Source of the DNA: WHSW01 sp963742205
Lineage (GTDB): Bacteria; Actinomycetota; Thermoleophilia; Solirubrobacterales; 70-9
Assembly: GCA_963742205.1 (NCBI GenBank)
Contig: CAVUKZ010000003.1
Span: 107,474-171,473, forward strand
Length of the DNA stretch: 64,000 nt
Reading direction: 5' to 3'
Positions 1-9,671 of this stretch are shown piece by piece. The position numbers and the translations under genes are program-made. The notes under the pieces are model-generated. The model saw only the letters and a list, made by a program, of their open reading frames with translations. It did not search any database and was not told where the DNA came from. How positions within the stretch are numbered: position 1 is the stretch's first letter; each line of letters starts with the position of its first letter.

Positions 1-543
1 CTGCGGCGGTGGCCCGGGGCGGGCGACGCGGATCGAGGCCCGCGCGGTGTCGGTGCCGGTGACGTGGTCGAGCCTCACTGGGGCAGCTCCCGAGCCGACG
101 TGGACGGCTACCGCGGGGTCGATGCCGTCGTCGCCGCCGGCGGTGAGCACCAGGATCAGAGCGACCGTTGCGGCGGCCGCCGCGGCGGCGGCCATGAGCC
201 ACATTCCGGGCCGCCGGGGTCGGGCATCCGCGACGGGTGAGGGCGCGCCCGCGGGAGGCTGCTGGGCGGACGCTGGACCCCGATCCACCTCGGCACCGGT
301 GTGGCCGAGCCAGACGTCGTGCGGGACCTCCCCCAACGCCCGCTGCAGCCGCGCGCGGTCCGTCTCAGCGTCGAGCCCGACGTCTCGAGCCAGCGTCGCC
401 AAGGTCTCCTCGCGGCGGCGGACGACCTCCTCGCGGTCGAGGTAGAGCATTGCGGCGAGCCGCTCGTCGGAGAACCCGTAACGGATCCCGAGGTCCACGA
501 TCGCGCGATCGTCGGAGCTGAGCGCGGCGACCGAGGCAGTCAG
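1..543 (-). CDS. Membrane-anchored protein with sigma-region-4-like HTH, partial
   Basis: The reading frame enters from the left window edge on the minus strand and has strong G/C third positions. The N-terminal half reads like a sigma region 4 helix-turn-helix (LSSDDRAIVDLGIRYGFSDE, then a helix with EEVVRRREE). A Pro/Ala linker follows, then one hydrophobic helix of about 20 residues (MAAAAAAAATVALILVL) and an exported tail that runs off the window. This suggests a cytoplasmic DNA-binding or sigma-interacting head tied to the membrane, but no family could be named. The start is unresolved: no ATG lies in frame, CTG at 543 or GTG at 498 are possible, and an ATG at 563 would need an indel. 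It is divergent from the DUF4397 gene and shares a short promoter region with it. Confidence 0.45.
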   Translation of the reverse strand, partial: MTASVAALSSDDRAIVDLGIRYGFSDERLAAMLYLDREEVVRRREETLATLARDVGLDAETDRARLQRALGEVPHDVWLGHTGAEVDRGPASAQQPPAGAPSPVADARPRRPGMWLMAAAAAAAATVALILVLTAGGDDGIDPAVAVHVGSGAAPVRLDHVTGTDTARASIRVARPGPPPQ

Positions 544-589
544 CGACCGGGTTTTAGCCTCATATCCGTTGGTTACTGTTCTGCGCTCG

Positions 590-1375
590 ATGGAGTTCCC
601 GCTCCGCTTCTGGACGTTCCCTACTTGGGTCGCCGCCGCCCTGTGGATGCTAGCCCTGCCGGCCGTCGCCGCCGGCAGTACGCAGGTCGAGTTTCTGCAC
701 GCGGTCCCGGGCGTCGGCAAGGCCACCCTCTCGGCCGACGGCCGGGCGGTCGGCAGCGCCGCATTCGGACACGCCTCGTCGCCCGTGACGGTTCCGTCGG
801 GATCGACAAGGCTCGTGCTGAAGGCGCCGGGCGGGGTGACGCTGGAGGAGACCGCACGGCTCGCGAACGGCGCCAGCTACACGATCGTCGGCCTCGCAAC
901 GGGGAAGGCCGCTGCGCTCCAGCTCTATCGCGACGGCGGCGCGGAGCCCGGCAAGGCCCGGCTGCGGATGGTCCACGCGGCCCCTGAGCTCGGCGACGCC
1001 GATCTGGCCCTCGGCGGCAAGGTGGTCGCCGGCGACGTGGCCTACCGAGCCGCCACGCGGTACTGGACCCTACCCCCCGGTGATGAGGAGCTCACTGTGC
1101 AGGGCCCGGGATCGAACGTAGTTGCGCTCGGCAAGGCCTCGCTCCCCCTCAGCGCCGGGACGGCGAACACCGCGTACGTGGTCGGCAGCAAGGGCGAGCG
1201 GGTTCGCGTGGTGCTGGTCGACGACGCGACGACGGCGCCGTCCGCCGCGCCTCAGACCGGGCTGGGCGGCCTAGTTGAGGACGACAGCCAGTTCCGGAAT
1301 TGGGGCGGGGCAATCGCCGCCGCCCTCGCGACCGCGCTCGTGGCCATCGTCGTCCGGCGTCGAGCCACCCGGTAG
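590..1375 (+). CDS. DUF4397 secreted surface protein, likely sortase substrate
   Basis: A 261-residue exported protein. The ATG at 590 is chosen over the in-frame TTG at 569 because it puts a hydrophobic signal peptide at residues 1-28. The body carries the DUF4397 pattern twice, seen as VEFLHAVPGVGKATL and RMVHAAPELGDADLAL; DUF4397 domains are beta-sandwiches found on bacterial surface proteins. The C-terminus has the order of a cell-wall sorting signal: PQTG at about residues 221-224, a hydrophobic helix near 238-256, and a basic end (RRRATR). A class F sortase starts 4 bases after its stop, so the natural reading is substrate and enzyme in one operon. PQTG is not a classical LPXTG motif, so anchoring is an inference. 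Confidence 0.85.
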   Translation: MEFPLRFWTFPTWVAAALWMLALPAVAAGSTQVEFLHAVPGVGKATLSADGRAVGSAAFGHASSPVTVPSGSTRLVLKAPGGVTLEETARLANGASYTIVGLATGKAAALQLYRDGGAEPGKARLRMVHAAPELGDADLALGGKVVAGDVAYRAATRYWTLPPGDEELTVQGPGSNVVALGKASLPLSAGTANTAYVVGSKGERVRVVLVDDATTAPSAAPQTGLGGLVEDDSQFRNWGGAIAAALATALVAIVVRRRATR

Positions 1376-1379
1376 CGCG

Positions 1380-2045
1380 ATGGCTAAGCCGGGGCCTGGC
1401 GGGATCGGGCGAGCGATCGGCTGGCTCACGGTGGTCGGATTGCCGGCGCTCGCGGCCGCGGCGGCCGTGATGCTGCTCTCCGCGCCGGAGGGCGTGCCCT
1501 CGGGGACGATGCGCCCGGTCGTGGTCAACCTTCCCGCCCCCGCGCCGCGACTCGCCCGCGCCCCAGCGCGCCACGGGCGTCAGCCGCCGCCGAGCCTCGT
1601 CCGGGTCCGCTCCCGGTCCATCGACGTCCCGGTCGTCCCGGTCGACGCCGAGCACGGCCACCTGGTGGTTCCTCCGGTCGACCGGGTGGGGTGGGTTCGC
1701 GGCGGCCCGCGCCCAGGCGAGCCCGGGCGCACCGTGTTGATCGGCCATCGTGACTCGACGACCGGAGCGGCGCCATTCGCGGCCCTAGCGTCGCTGCGCC
1801 CGGGTGCCCGGGTGGTCACCGTGGGGGGCGGATCGCGCCATCGCTACCGCGTGACCGCGATCCAGCAGACCGCGAAGTCGAAGTTCCCGGCGGCGCGCGT
1901 GTACTCGTCCACGCGGGGGTCGACGCTCGCGCTCATCACCTGCGACGGGGTCTTCGACGAACGCACCGACAGCTACGTCGACAACCTGATCGTCTACGCC
2001 CGCGAGGTCGCGAGGGCGCCTCGGGCACGGGCGCGCCGCGCGTGA
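1380..2045 (+). CDS. Class F sortase
   Basis: A 221-residue membrane-anchored cysteine transpeptidase. It starts at ATG 1380, 4 bases after the DUF4397 stop. An N-terminal membrane helix (about residues 12-34) is followed by a Pro-rich linker and the sortase beta-barrel. The catalytic His is visible in LIGHRDS (about H123) and the catalytic Cys in LALITCDGVFDE (about C188, TLxTC-type motif); the downstream region supplies Arg residues. Class F sortases attach proteins to the cell envelope in actinobacteria. The adjacent DUF4397 protein with a PQTG-helix-RRR tail is the obvious candidate substrate. The length is normal for the class and nothing appears broken. Confidence 0.87.
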   Translation: MAKPGPGGIGRAIGWLTVVGLPALAAAAAVMLLSAPEGVPSGTMRPVVVNLPAPAPRLARAPARHGRQPPPSLVRVRSRSIDVPVVPVDAEHGHLVVPPVDRVGWVRGGPRPGEPGRTVLIGHRDSTTGAAPFAALASLRPGARVVTVGGGSRHRYRVTAIQQTAKSKFPAARVYSSTRGSTLALITCDGVFDERTDSYVDNLIVYAREVARAPRARARRA

Positions 2046-2064
2046 TGGATTGGTCGCACGGGGG

Positions 2065-2250
2065 TCAGCAGCAGCTGCCCACCCTCCGCGAGCGCAGCCG
2101 CTCCAACTCGGTCAGCGCGAGGCAGAGTGAGATGCGCTCGCCCTCCTCGAGCCGGTCGGCGCTGACGAGATCCCAGAGCTGGTCGAGCCCGCCCTGGGTG
2201 ACGCGATAACCGGGCTCCCCATCAGCCCAGCGAGTGACGACCTGCTCCAC
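2065..2250 (-). CDS. Small protein of 61 residues ending in Cys-Cys
   Basis: Short minus-strand gene with a GTG start at 2250 preceded by a perfect AGGAGG at 2257-2262, 6 bases upstream. That ribosome binding site is the main reason for accepting it. The product is acidic and soluble in appearance (starts MEQVVTRWADGEPGYRVTQG) and ends RRVGSCC, giving a C-terminal vicinal cysteine pair. No family was recognised. It is convergent with the sortase gene. The two terminal cysteines could bind metal or be redox active, but there is no direct evidence. Confidence 0.55.
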   Translation of the reverse strand: MEQVVTRWADGEPGYRVTQGGLDQLWDLVSADRLEEGERISLCLALTELERLRSRRVGSCC

Positions 2251-2377
2251 GGCAAGCCTCCTGACGCTTCGTCGTTCGAAACGAGTGCTGATTCGTTTCC
2301 TGACGCCCCGGCACCCCTAACCCAGACGCACCCGAGCAGGGCGCAAAGTATCCGTTCGAGACTGGGCTCTGCGCCGG

Positions 2378-2749
2378 TTAACCGTCGGCTGCCGGCTCCG
2401 CGTCCGCGGCGGGGGTGCCGTCGACGACCACGTAGCTGCCGTCGCGCTTCGCGATCGCGCCGCTGTCGGTCAGGCGGCGGGCGATCGCGTACAGCTGCTG
2501 AGGCTGAACGCCCATCTCCCGCGCGAGCTCGGAGATCGAGGCTCCCGGCTTCGAGCCCAGTAGCTCCAGAAACTCCGCCTGGCGTTGGCCGCGGCCGGCG
2601 CGCTTGGTGCTCGAGCGCCGCGCGGGACGTCGGGCCGGCGCCGTGCCCAGGTGGGCGAGCGCCTCGCGCAGCCGGGCGCGCTCCCGCTCGAGTTCTGAGA
2701 GGCGCGCCTCGATCAGCGCGCGCGCGTTTGCCAGCGTTGAATCTGCCAA
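2378..2749 (-). CDS. Small winged-helix DNA-binding protein
   Basis: The frame is open further upstream, but protein-like sequence begins at TTG 2749, giving about 123 residues. An N-terminal helix with alternating charges (LIEARLSELERERARLREAL) is probably a coiled-coil dimerisation segment. A basic Ala/Arg linker (PARRPARRSSTKRAGRGQRQ) leads to a winged helix: ISELAREMGVQPQQLYAIAR is the helix-turn-helix and GAIAKRDGSYVVV the wing. An acidic Ala-rich tail ends the protein. It is divergent from purF across about 215 bases and could be a local regulator. The TTG start is a judgement, and no specific family was recognised. Confidence 0.6.
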   Translation of the reverse strand: MADSTLANARALIEARLSELERERARLREALAHLGTAPARRPARRSSTKRAGRGQRQAEFLELLGSKPGASISELAREMGVQPQQLYAIARRLTDSGAIAKRDGSYVVVDGTPAADAEPAADG

Positions 2750-2963
2750 GTCTGACCCTGCCTCTGCTGCCGAATTTGCCTTGCCCGCCCGCGTCCCGCC
2801 ATCAAACTCGGCCACGGGGCGCGCGACACTACCATGAGACCGGTCGGTCTCGTCGGCTGACGGCAGGCCGGAAGCGGGATTGCGACCCGCGGCGTTGCTA
2901 GCCTTGCAGGGCAAGAATCCGCTTGCACCGCCCGACGACTTCTCGCTCAGAGAAGCCCCATTT

Positions 2964-4430
2964 ATGACCTCACGCGAGCGGCCCCCGGGCCGTGACAACG
3001 ATGACGTTGCCGATCGCGACGGTCCGCGCGACGAGTGCGGGGTGTTCGGGATCTACGCCCCCGGCCACGACGTGGCCCGGCTCGCCTACTTCGCGCTCTA
3101 CGCCCTCCAGCACCGCGGCCAGGAGTCGGCCGGCATCGCCAGCTGCGAGGGCGGCCACATCACGACCCTGCGCGACACGGGGCTCGTCTCACAGGTCTTC
3201 GACGAGGAGAAGCTGCGCGCCCTCGATGGCGACATGGCGATCGGCCACGTCCGCTACTCGACCACCGGCGGCGGCTCGTGGGAGAACTCGCAGCCGGTGT
3301 GGCGCGACGACGGGCGCGAGGTGGCGCTCGCCCACAACGGCAACCTGACCAACGCCGTCGAGCTCTACAACGAGCTTCGCGATCGCGGGATCTCGTTCCG
3401 CGGCACCTCCGACTCGGAGATCATCGCCGCGCTGCTCTCCGTCGAGGAGGCCCGGCCGATTGAGAACGCCGTGGCCGCGGTCATGCCCCGCCTCGAGGGC
3501 GCCTATTCGACCGTGGTGATGACCAAGCGCGCCGTGGTCGCGTTCCGCGACCCGCACGGGGTACGCCCGCTGTCGCTCGGCAAGCTCGGCAACCGCTTCT
3601 GCGTCGCCTCGGAGAGCTCCGCGTTCGACATCATCGGGGCCGAGCTGATGCGGGAGGTGCAGCCGGGGGAGCTCGTCGCGCTCACCGAGGAGGGCCTGGA
3701 CACGCGGCAGATCATGCCGGCGGACCGCCCCGCCCACTGCGTGTTCGAGCACATCTACTTCTCCCGCCCGGACTCGCGCCTCGAGGGCCGGGTGCTGCAG
3801 GAGGTGCGGGGCCGGATGGGCGAGATCCTCGCCGCCGAGGCGCCGGCGGACGCGGACCTGGTGATCTCGGTGCCCGACTCCGGCAACGCGGCCGCGAACG
3901 GCTACGCCCGCGCCTCCGGGCTGCCGAAGGACGACGGCCTGATCAAGAACCGCTACGTCGCCAGGACGTTCATCCAGCCGGGGCAGGAGCTGCGCAAGCA
4001 CGGCCTGCGGCTGAAGTTCAACCCGCTGCCCGAGATCGTCTCCGGCAAGCGCGTGGTGGTCGTCGACGACTCGATCGTCCGCGGCAACACGACCAGGCAG
4101 ATCATCGGGATGCTCCGCGACGCCGGTGCCGACGAGGTCCACCTCCGGATCTCGGCGCCGCCGATCCGCCACCCCTGCCACTACGGCGTCGACATGTCGA
4201 CCCGCGAGGAGATGATCGCTCACGACCGCTCGGTCGAGGAGATCGCGGCCGAGCTCGGCGCCGACTCACTCGCCTACCTGTCACTCGACGGCGTCTACGA
4301 GGCGGTGGGCACGCCGCGCGAGGTCCACTGCGACGCGTGCTTCACCGGCGACTACCCGCTCGCCGACCACGGTGAGTCCAACGGGAAGTTCGCGCTCGAG
4401 GGCTTGCCCGTGGTCCAGGGCGCCGGCTGA
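2964..4430 (+). CDS. purF: Amidophosphoribosyltransferase (first step of purine synthesis)
   Basis: Transfers the amide of glutamine to PRPP, giving phosphoribosylamine in the cytoplasm. ATG 2964 gives 488 residues with a short propeptide before the nucleophilic Cys in DECGVFGIYAPG, as in Fe-S-type PurF (Bacillus-like), where the leader is cleaved to free the Cys. The N-terminal glutaminase domain shows LQHRGQESAGI and SQPV-type motifs. The C-terminal PRTase domain has the PRPP loop VVVVDDSIVRGNTTRQI. Cysteines in HCVFEHIYFSRPDS and CDACFTGDYP match ligands of the structural 4Fe-4S cluster, so an oxygen-sensitive enzyme is expected. It heads a plus-strand run with recQ, purN and purH. Confidence 0.96.
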   Translation: MTSRERPPGRDNDDVADRDGPRDECGVFGIYAPGHDVARLAYFALYALQHRGQESAGIASCEGGHITTLRDTGLVSQVFDEEKLRALDGDMAIGHVRYSTTGGGSWENSQPVWRDDGREVALAHNGNLTNAVELYNELRDRGISFRGTSDSEIIAALLSVEEARPIENAVAAVMPRLEGAYSTVVMTKRAVVAFRDPHGVRPLSLGKLGNRFCVASESSAFDIIGAELMREVQPGELVALTEEGLDTRQIMPADRPAHCVFEHIYFSRPDSRLEGRVLQEVRGRMGEILAAEAPADADLVISVPDSGNAAANGYARASGLPKDDGLIKNRYVARTFIQPGQELRKHGLRLKFNPLPEIVSGKRVVVVDDSIVRGNTTRQIIGMLRDAGADEVHLRISAPPIRHPCHYGVDMSTREEMIAHDRSVEEIAAELGADSLAYLSLDGVYEAVGTPREVHCDACFTGDYPLADHGESNGKFALEGLPVVQGAG

Positions 4431-4470
4431 GGGGCGAACTCTCCGCCGGGCGGACATCGATCATCGAAGG

Positions 4471-6014
4471 GTGAACGAGGCGGAGCTCACCGAGGTCCTC
4501 CGGGGCCACTTCGGTCACCCGGCCTTCAGGCCGGGGCAGCTGGAGGCGGTCGAGGCGGCGGTCGCGGGCCGCGACGTGCTCCTGGTGATGCCGACCGGCG
4601 CCGGCAAGTCGCTCTGCTATCAGCTGCCCGCGATCTGCGATCGGCGCCTCGCGGTGGTCGTCTCCCCGCTCGTCTCCCTGATGACCGACCAGGTCGAGAG
4701 CCTGGGCGGTCGCGCCGAGCTGATCAACGCCCAGCGCGACGCGGCCGACAACCGCCGGGCGCTCGCGCGCGCGGTCTCCGGCGACGCGAGCCTGCTGTAC
4801 GTCGCGCCAGAGCGCTTCGCGACGCCCGGGTTCGTCGACCGCCTCGGCGAGGCTCAGATCGGGCTCTTCGTGGTCGACGAGGCGCACTGCGTGAGCCAGT
4901 GGGGACACGACTTCCGCCCCGACTACTTCCGCCTCGGCGACGTCGCGCGCGCGCTCGGCGCCCGCTCGATCTTCGCCGCGACCGCGACCGCGACCCCGCG
5001 GGTCGCGGTGGACGTCGCCCGGCGGCTCGGGCTCCGCGACCCGCTGCGGATCACGACCGGCTTCGACCGGCCCAACCTCTCCTACGACGTGGTCCCGGTG
5101 GGATCCGCGCGGGCGAAGCGCGACGCGACCCTGGCCCTGCTCTCCGAGCCCGACGCGCTGCCGGCGATCGTCTACGCCGGCACGCGCAAGAAGACCGAGG
5201 AGACGGCGGCCGTGGCTCGCGCAGGAGCTCGGGCATCCGGTGCCCGCCTACCACGCGGGGATGGAGCGCGAGCCGCGCGCGGAGTCCCAGCGGGCGTTCA
5301 TGTCCGGCGACGCGCCGGTCGTCGTGGCGACGAACGCGTTCGGGATGGGCGTCGACAAGGCGGACGTGCGGACGGTCGTGCACGAGGTGGTGCCCTCCTC
5401 GCTCGAGGCCTACTACCAGGAGGCCGGCCGCGCGGGGCGCGACGGGCTCGAGTCGCGCTGCGTGCTGCTCGCCGAGAACCGCGACAAGGGCCTGCACGTG
5501 TTCTTCATCAACCAGATCGACCAGCCGGAGGCCAAGAACCACCGCTGGCGCCAGTACCGGGAGGTCTGGGGGTTCGTCGAGGGCGAGACGTGCAGGCGGC
5601 GGGCGATCCTGCAGCATTTCGGTGATCGGGTAGAGCCCGAGGCGGTCGGGAGGTGCTGTGACGTGTGTGATGGGCCGCTCGCCGTTGGCCGCTCGCCGAC
5701 TCGGGCAAACGGACGAGCGGCGAGAGCCGAGTGGCCGAGTGGCGAACGCCAGTCCATCGAACAAGCCATCCTCGCGCGTCGTGCGTGAGGCGGAGCCGAG
5801 CGTCGGCCGGACCCGCGCCGTCGAGATCCTGCGCGGCGGGCGCAGCAAGGTCGTGCGCAAGTACGACTACGACGAGCTGCCCGGGTACGGCGAGTTCGAC
5901 GACTGGCGCGCCGACGACCTGCTGCGCGAGGTCGACGCGCTGATCGACGGCGGCATGCTGCGGTCCACCGGGGGGCGGTTCCCGAAGCTCGCGCTCACAT
6001 CCCGAGCGGCGTAG
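4471..6014 (+). CDS. recQ: ATP-dependent DNA helicase RecQ (two frame breaks)
   Basis: 3'-5' helicase for recombination and replication-fork repair. It starts at GTG 4471. Motifs in order: Walker A MPTGAGKSLCYQLPA, DEAH box VVDEAHCVSQWGHDF, SAT-like ATATATPRV, motif VI YYQEAGRAGRDG, then the zinc-binding RQC part with CRRRAILQHF and CCDVCD, then a winged-helix-like tail (RAVEILRGGRSKVVRKYDYD). The gene crosses three frames. An extra C near 5208 breaks TEETAA-WLAQELGHPV, and a second shift lies in a repeat-rich linker around 5676-5790. Removing two bases gives a 513-residue protein. The final TAG overlaps the next gene's GTG by one base. Probably functional if the breaks are assembly errors. 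Confidence 0.9.
5676..5750. repeat. GGCGAGT-rich short repeat inside recQ
   Basis: A stretch rich in CTCGCCG and its complement, including GAGTGGCCGAGTGGCGA, between the zinc-binding and winged-helix parts of recQ. It is low in complexity and contains or adjoins the second frame break. Similar words occur in the branched-chain E2 linkers (40051-40084, 40312-40340) and, more loosely, before thiG (28227-28260). Confidence 0.5.
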
Positions 6015-6719
6015 TGGCCCGGTTTGACGACTACGACTCGCGCGGCTACGCGACCCTCGAACCACGCGCCGGCTACGCCGCGTGGGCCGGGGCGTACGAG
6101 GACGACGTCGTGGACGAGATGGACATCGCGTTGCTGGAGCGGCTCGCGCGGCCCGACTGGCCGGCGGTCGGGCGCGGTAGCCGACCTGGGCTGCGGGACG
6201 GGGCGAACCGCGGCGTGGCTTCGCGCCGCGGGGGTCAGGGGGCCCATCGACGGGGTCGACCTCACGCCGGAGATGCTCAGCCGCGCGCGCGAGCGGGGCG
6301 CCCACGACTCGCTGCGCGAGGGCGACCTGCGCGACAGCGGGCTCGCGGGGGGCGCTTACGACCTGGTGATCAGCGCGCTCGTCGACGAGCACCTGCCGGA
6401 TCCCGCACCCCTCCATGCCGAGGCGATGCGCCTCGCGCGCCCCGGGGCGCTCTGGGTCCAGGTGAGCTTTCACCCGCAGTGGATCATCGCCACGGGTATG
6501 CCGACGCACTTCGACGGCCCGGACGGCGAGCCGGTAGCGATCGCGACCCACGTGCACCTCGTCAGCGAGCAGGCAGAGGCGGCCCTCGCGGCCGGCTTCT
6601 CGCTGCTCGAGATGCGCGAGCGGCTGGTCGACGACGCCTGGGTCGCGCTCAAGCCCAAGTGGGAGCGGTACCGAGGGCTCCCGGTCTCGATCGCGTACGC
6701 GTGGCGGCGGCCACGATGA
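6014..6719 (+). CDS. Class I SAM-dependent methyltransferase (one frame break)
   Basis: Small Rossmann-fold methyltransferase with unknown substrate. GTG 6014 overlaps the recQ stop. Motif I is clear as VADLGCGTGRTAAWL, and the acidic motif II appears as GPIDGVDLTPEML. Later segments such as YDLVISALVDEHLPDP and FSLLEMRERLVDDAW match ubiE/methyltransf_11-like folds. An extra G near 6174 shifts the frame just before motif I; removing it gives 234 residues. Its stop overlaps purN by 4 bases (ATGA), so translation is probably coupled. The purine context does not identify the substrate. Confidence 0.82.
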
Positions 6720-7324
6720 GGGTCGGGGTGCTCGCCTCGGGCGCGGGCACCAATCTGCAGGCGATCCTCGACCGGGTCCACGGCCGCGACGATGTCGAGG
6801 TGGTCGCGGTCGGCTCCGACAAGCCGGAGGCCGGGGCGCTCGAGCGGGCCGCGGCGGCGGGGGTCGAGACCGCGGTGTTCCCGCGCGGCGAGCATCGCGA
6901 CCGCGCGTCGCGCGACCTGGCGATCGCCGACTGGCTCGACGGGCGCGAGGTCGAGCTCGTCGTGCTCGCCGGCTACATGCAGCTGCTCTCGCCCGACTTC
7001 GTGCGCCGGTTCGCCGGGAGGGTGATCAACGTCCACCCGGCCCTGCTGCCGTCGTTCCCCGGCCTGGACGCGATCGGCCAGGCGCTCGACCACGGGGTCC
7101 AGGTGACCGGGGTGACCGTGCACTTCGTCGACGAGGGGGTCGACTCGGGACCGATCATCGTCCAGCGCCCGGTGGAGGTGCCGCCGGATCGCGACCGCGA
7201 CGCGCTGGAGGCCGCGATCCACGCGACCGAGCACGAGCTGCTCCCCGAGACGATCCGGATGATCGCCGCGGGCCGGGTGCGAATCGACCCGGGAAGTCGC
7301 GTGGTGAGGATCGTGGCGGATTAG
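6716..7324 (+). CDS. purN: Phosphoribosylglycinamide formyltransferase
   Basis: Transfers formyl from 10-formyl-THF to GAR, the third step of purine synthesis. ATG 6716 lies in an ATGA overlap with the methyltransferase stop; the 202-residue length is usual. Seen motifs: N-terminal VLASGAGTNLQAIL (phosphate loop), VVLAGYMQLLSPDFV, and the catalytic block RVINVHPALLPSFPG with Asn, His and the later Asp in VTGVTVHFVDEGVDSGPII. One substitution is notable: the usual PSFPGxxAhxQA segment reads PSFPGLDAIGQALDHG. It is followed 9 bases later by purH, the next formyl-transfer enzyme. Confidence 0.95.
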   Translation: MRVGVLASGAGTNLQAILDRVHGRDDVEVVAVGSDKPEAGALERAAAAGVETAVFPRGEHRDRASRDLAIADWLDGREVELVVLAGYMQLLSPDFVRRFAGRVINVHPALLPSFPGLDAIGQALDHGVQVTGVTVHFVDEGVDSGPIIVQRPVEVPPDRDRDALEAAIHATEHELLPETIRMIAAGRVRIDPGSRVVRIVAD

Positions 7325-7333
7325 ACTCGGACC

Positions 7334-8952
<1,619 letters not shown>

Positions 8953-8956
<4 letters not shown>

Positions 8957-9671
8957 CCGCCGCCGGGCTCGCTCCCGGCGGCGCGACCCTGCACGTGGTG
9001 CGGGTCTTCTGCGCCGCCGACGGCTCGGGCGGCAATCCGCTCGGCGTCTTCCTCGACGGCGCCGAGGTTCCCGAGGCCGAGCGGCAGGACGTCGCGCGCG
9101 ACCTCGGCTTCGCGGAGACCGTGTTCGTCGACGAGCCGGCGCGCGGCGTGCTGCGGATCTACACGCCGGAGACCGAGCTGCCGCTCGCCGGCCATCCGCT
9201 CGTGGGGTCCGCGTGGCTCCTGCTCGAGCAGGGATTCGACGTGCCGGAGCTCCGGCCGCCCGCAGGGGAGATCCCGGTTGAGTTCGAGGGCGAGCTGACG
9301 CGGATCGCCGCCAACCCCGAATGGGGCCCGCCGCTTCGAGCTGGTCGAGCTCGAGCTCGCCGGCCGAGGTCGATGCGCTCACCGGCGCGCCGGACGGCCG
9401 CGGCCTGGCGGCGGTCTGGGCCTGGATCGACGAGGACGCGGCCCTGATCCGGATGCGCGTCTTCGTGCCCGAGGCCGGGATCGACGAGGACGAGGCGACG
9501 GGCTCGGCGGCGCTGCGCCTCTGCGCGGCCGTTGGGCGTGAGATCGAGATCCGCCAGGGACGCGGCTCGGTGTTGTTCGCGCGCCCCGTGCGCCAGGGCT
9601 GGGCCGAGGTGGCGGGCCGGGTGGTGCTCGAGGAGGTCAGGCCCTATCCGGCGGCGGTGGGTGACGCGTAA
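8953..9671 (+). CDS. PhzF family isomerase-like protein (two frame breaks)
   Basis: PhzF/YddE-fold protein, a diaminopimelate-epimerase-like enzyme of unknown substrate. TTG 8953 overlaps the purH stop (TTGA). Conserved family blocks are GSGGNPLGVFLDG near the N-terminus, ETVFVDEP, LPLAGHPLVGSAW, and DEATGSAALRLCA in the C-terminal half. In the middle, two shifts at about 9331 and 9360 break RFELVELELA from EVDALTG; removing two bases yields 238 residues, near family length. The C-terminal end overlaps the convergent MFS gene by 35 bases. No phenazine genes are nearby, so only the fold can be assigned. Confidence 0.8.

Noticed and set aside
2750..2963. A purine riboswitch upstream of purF
   Set aside because: No purine-riboswitch loop consensus was found in the 215 bases between the divergent genes.
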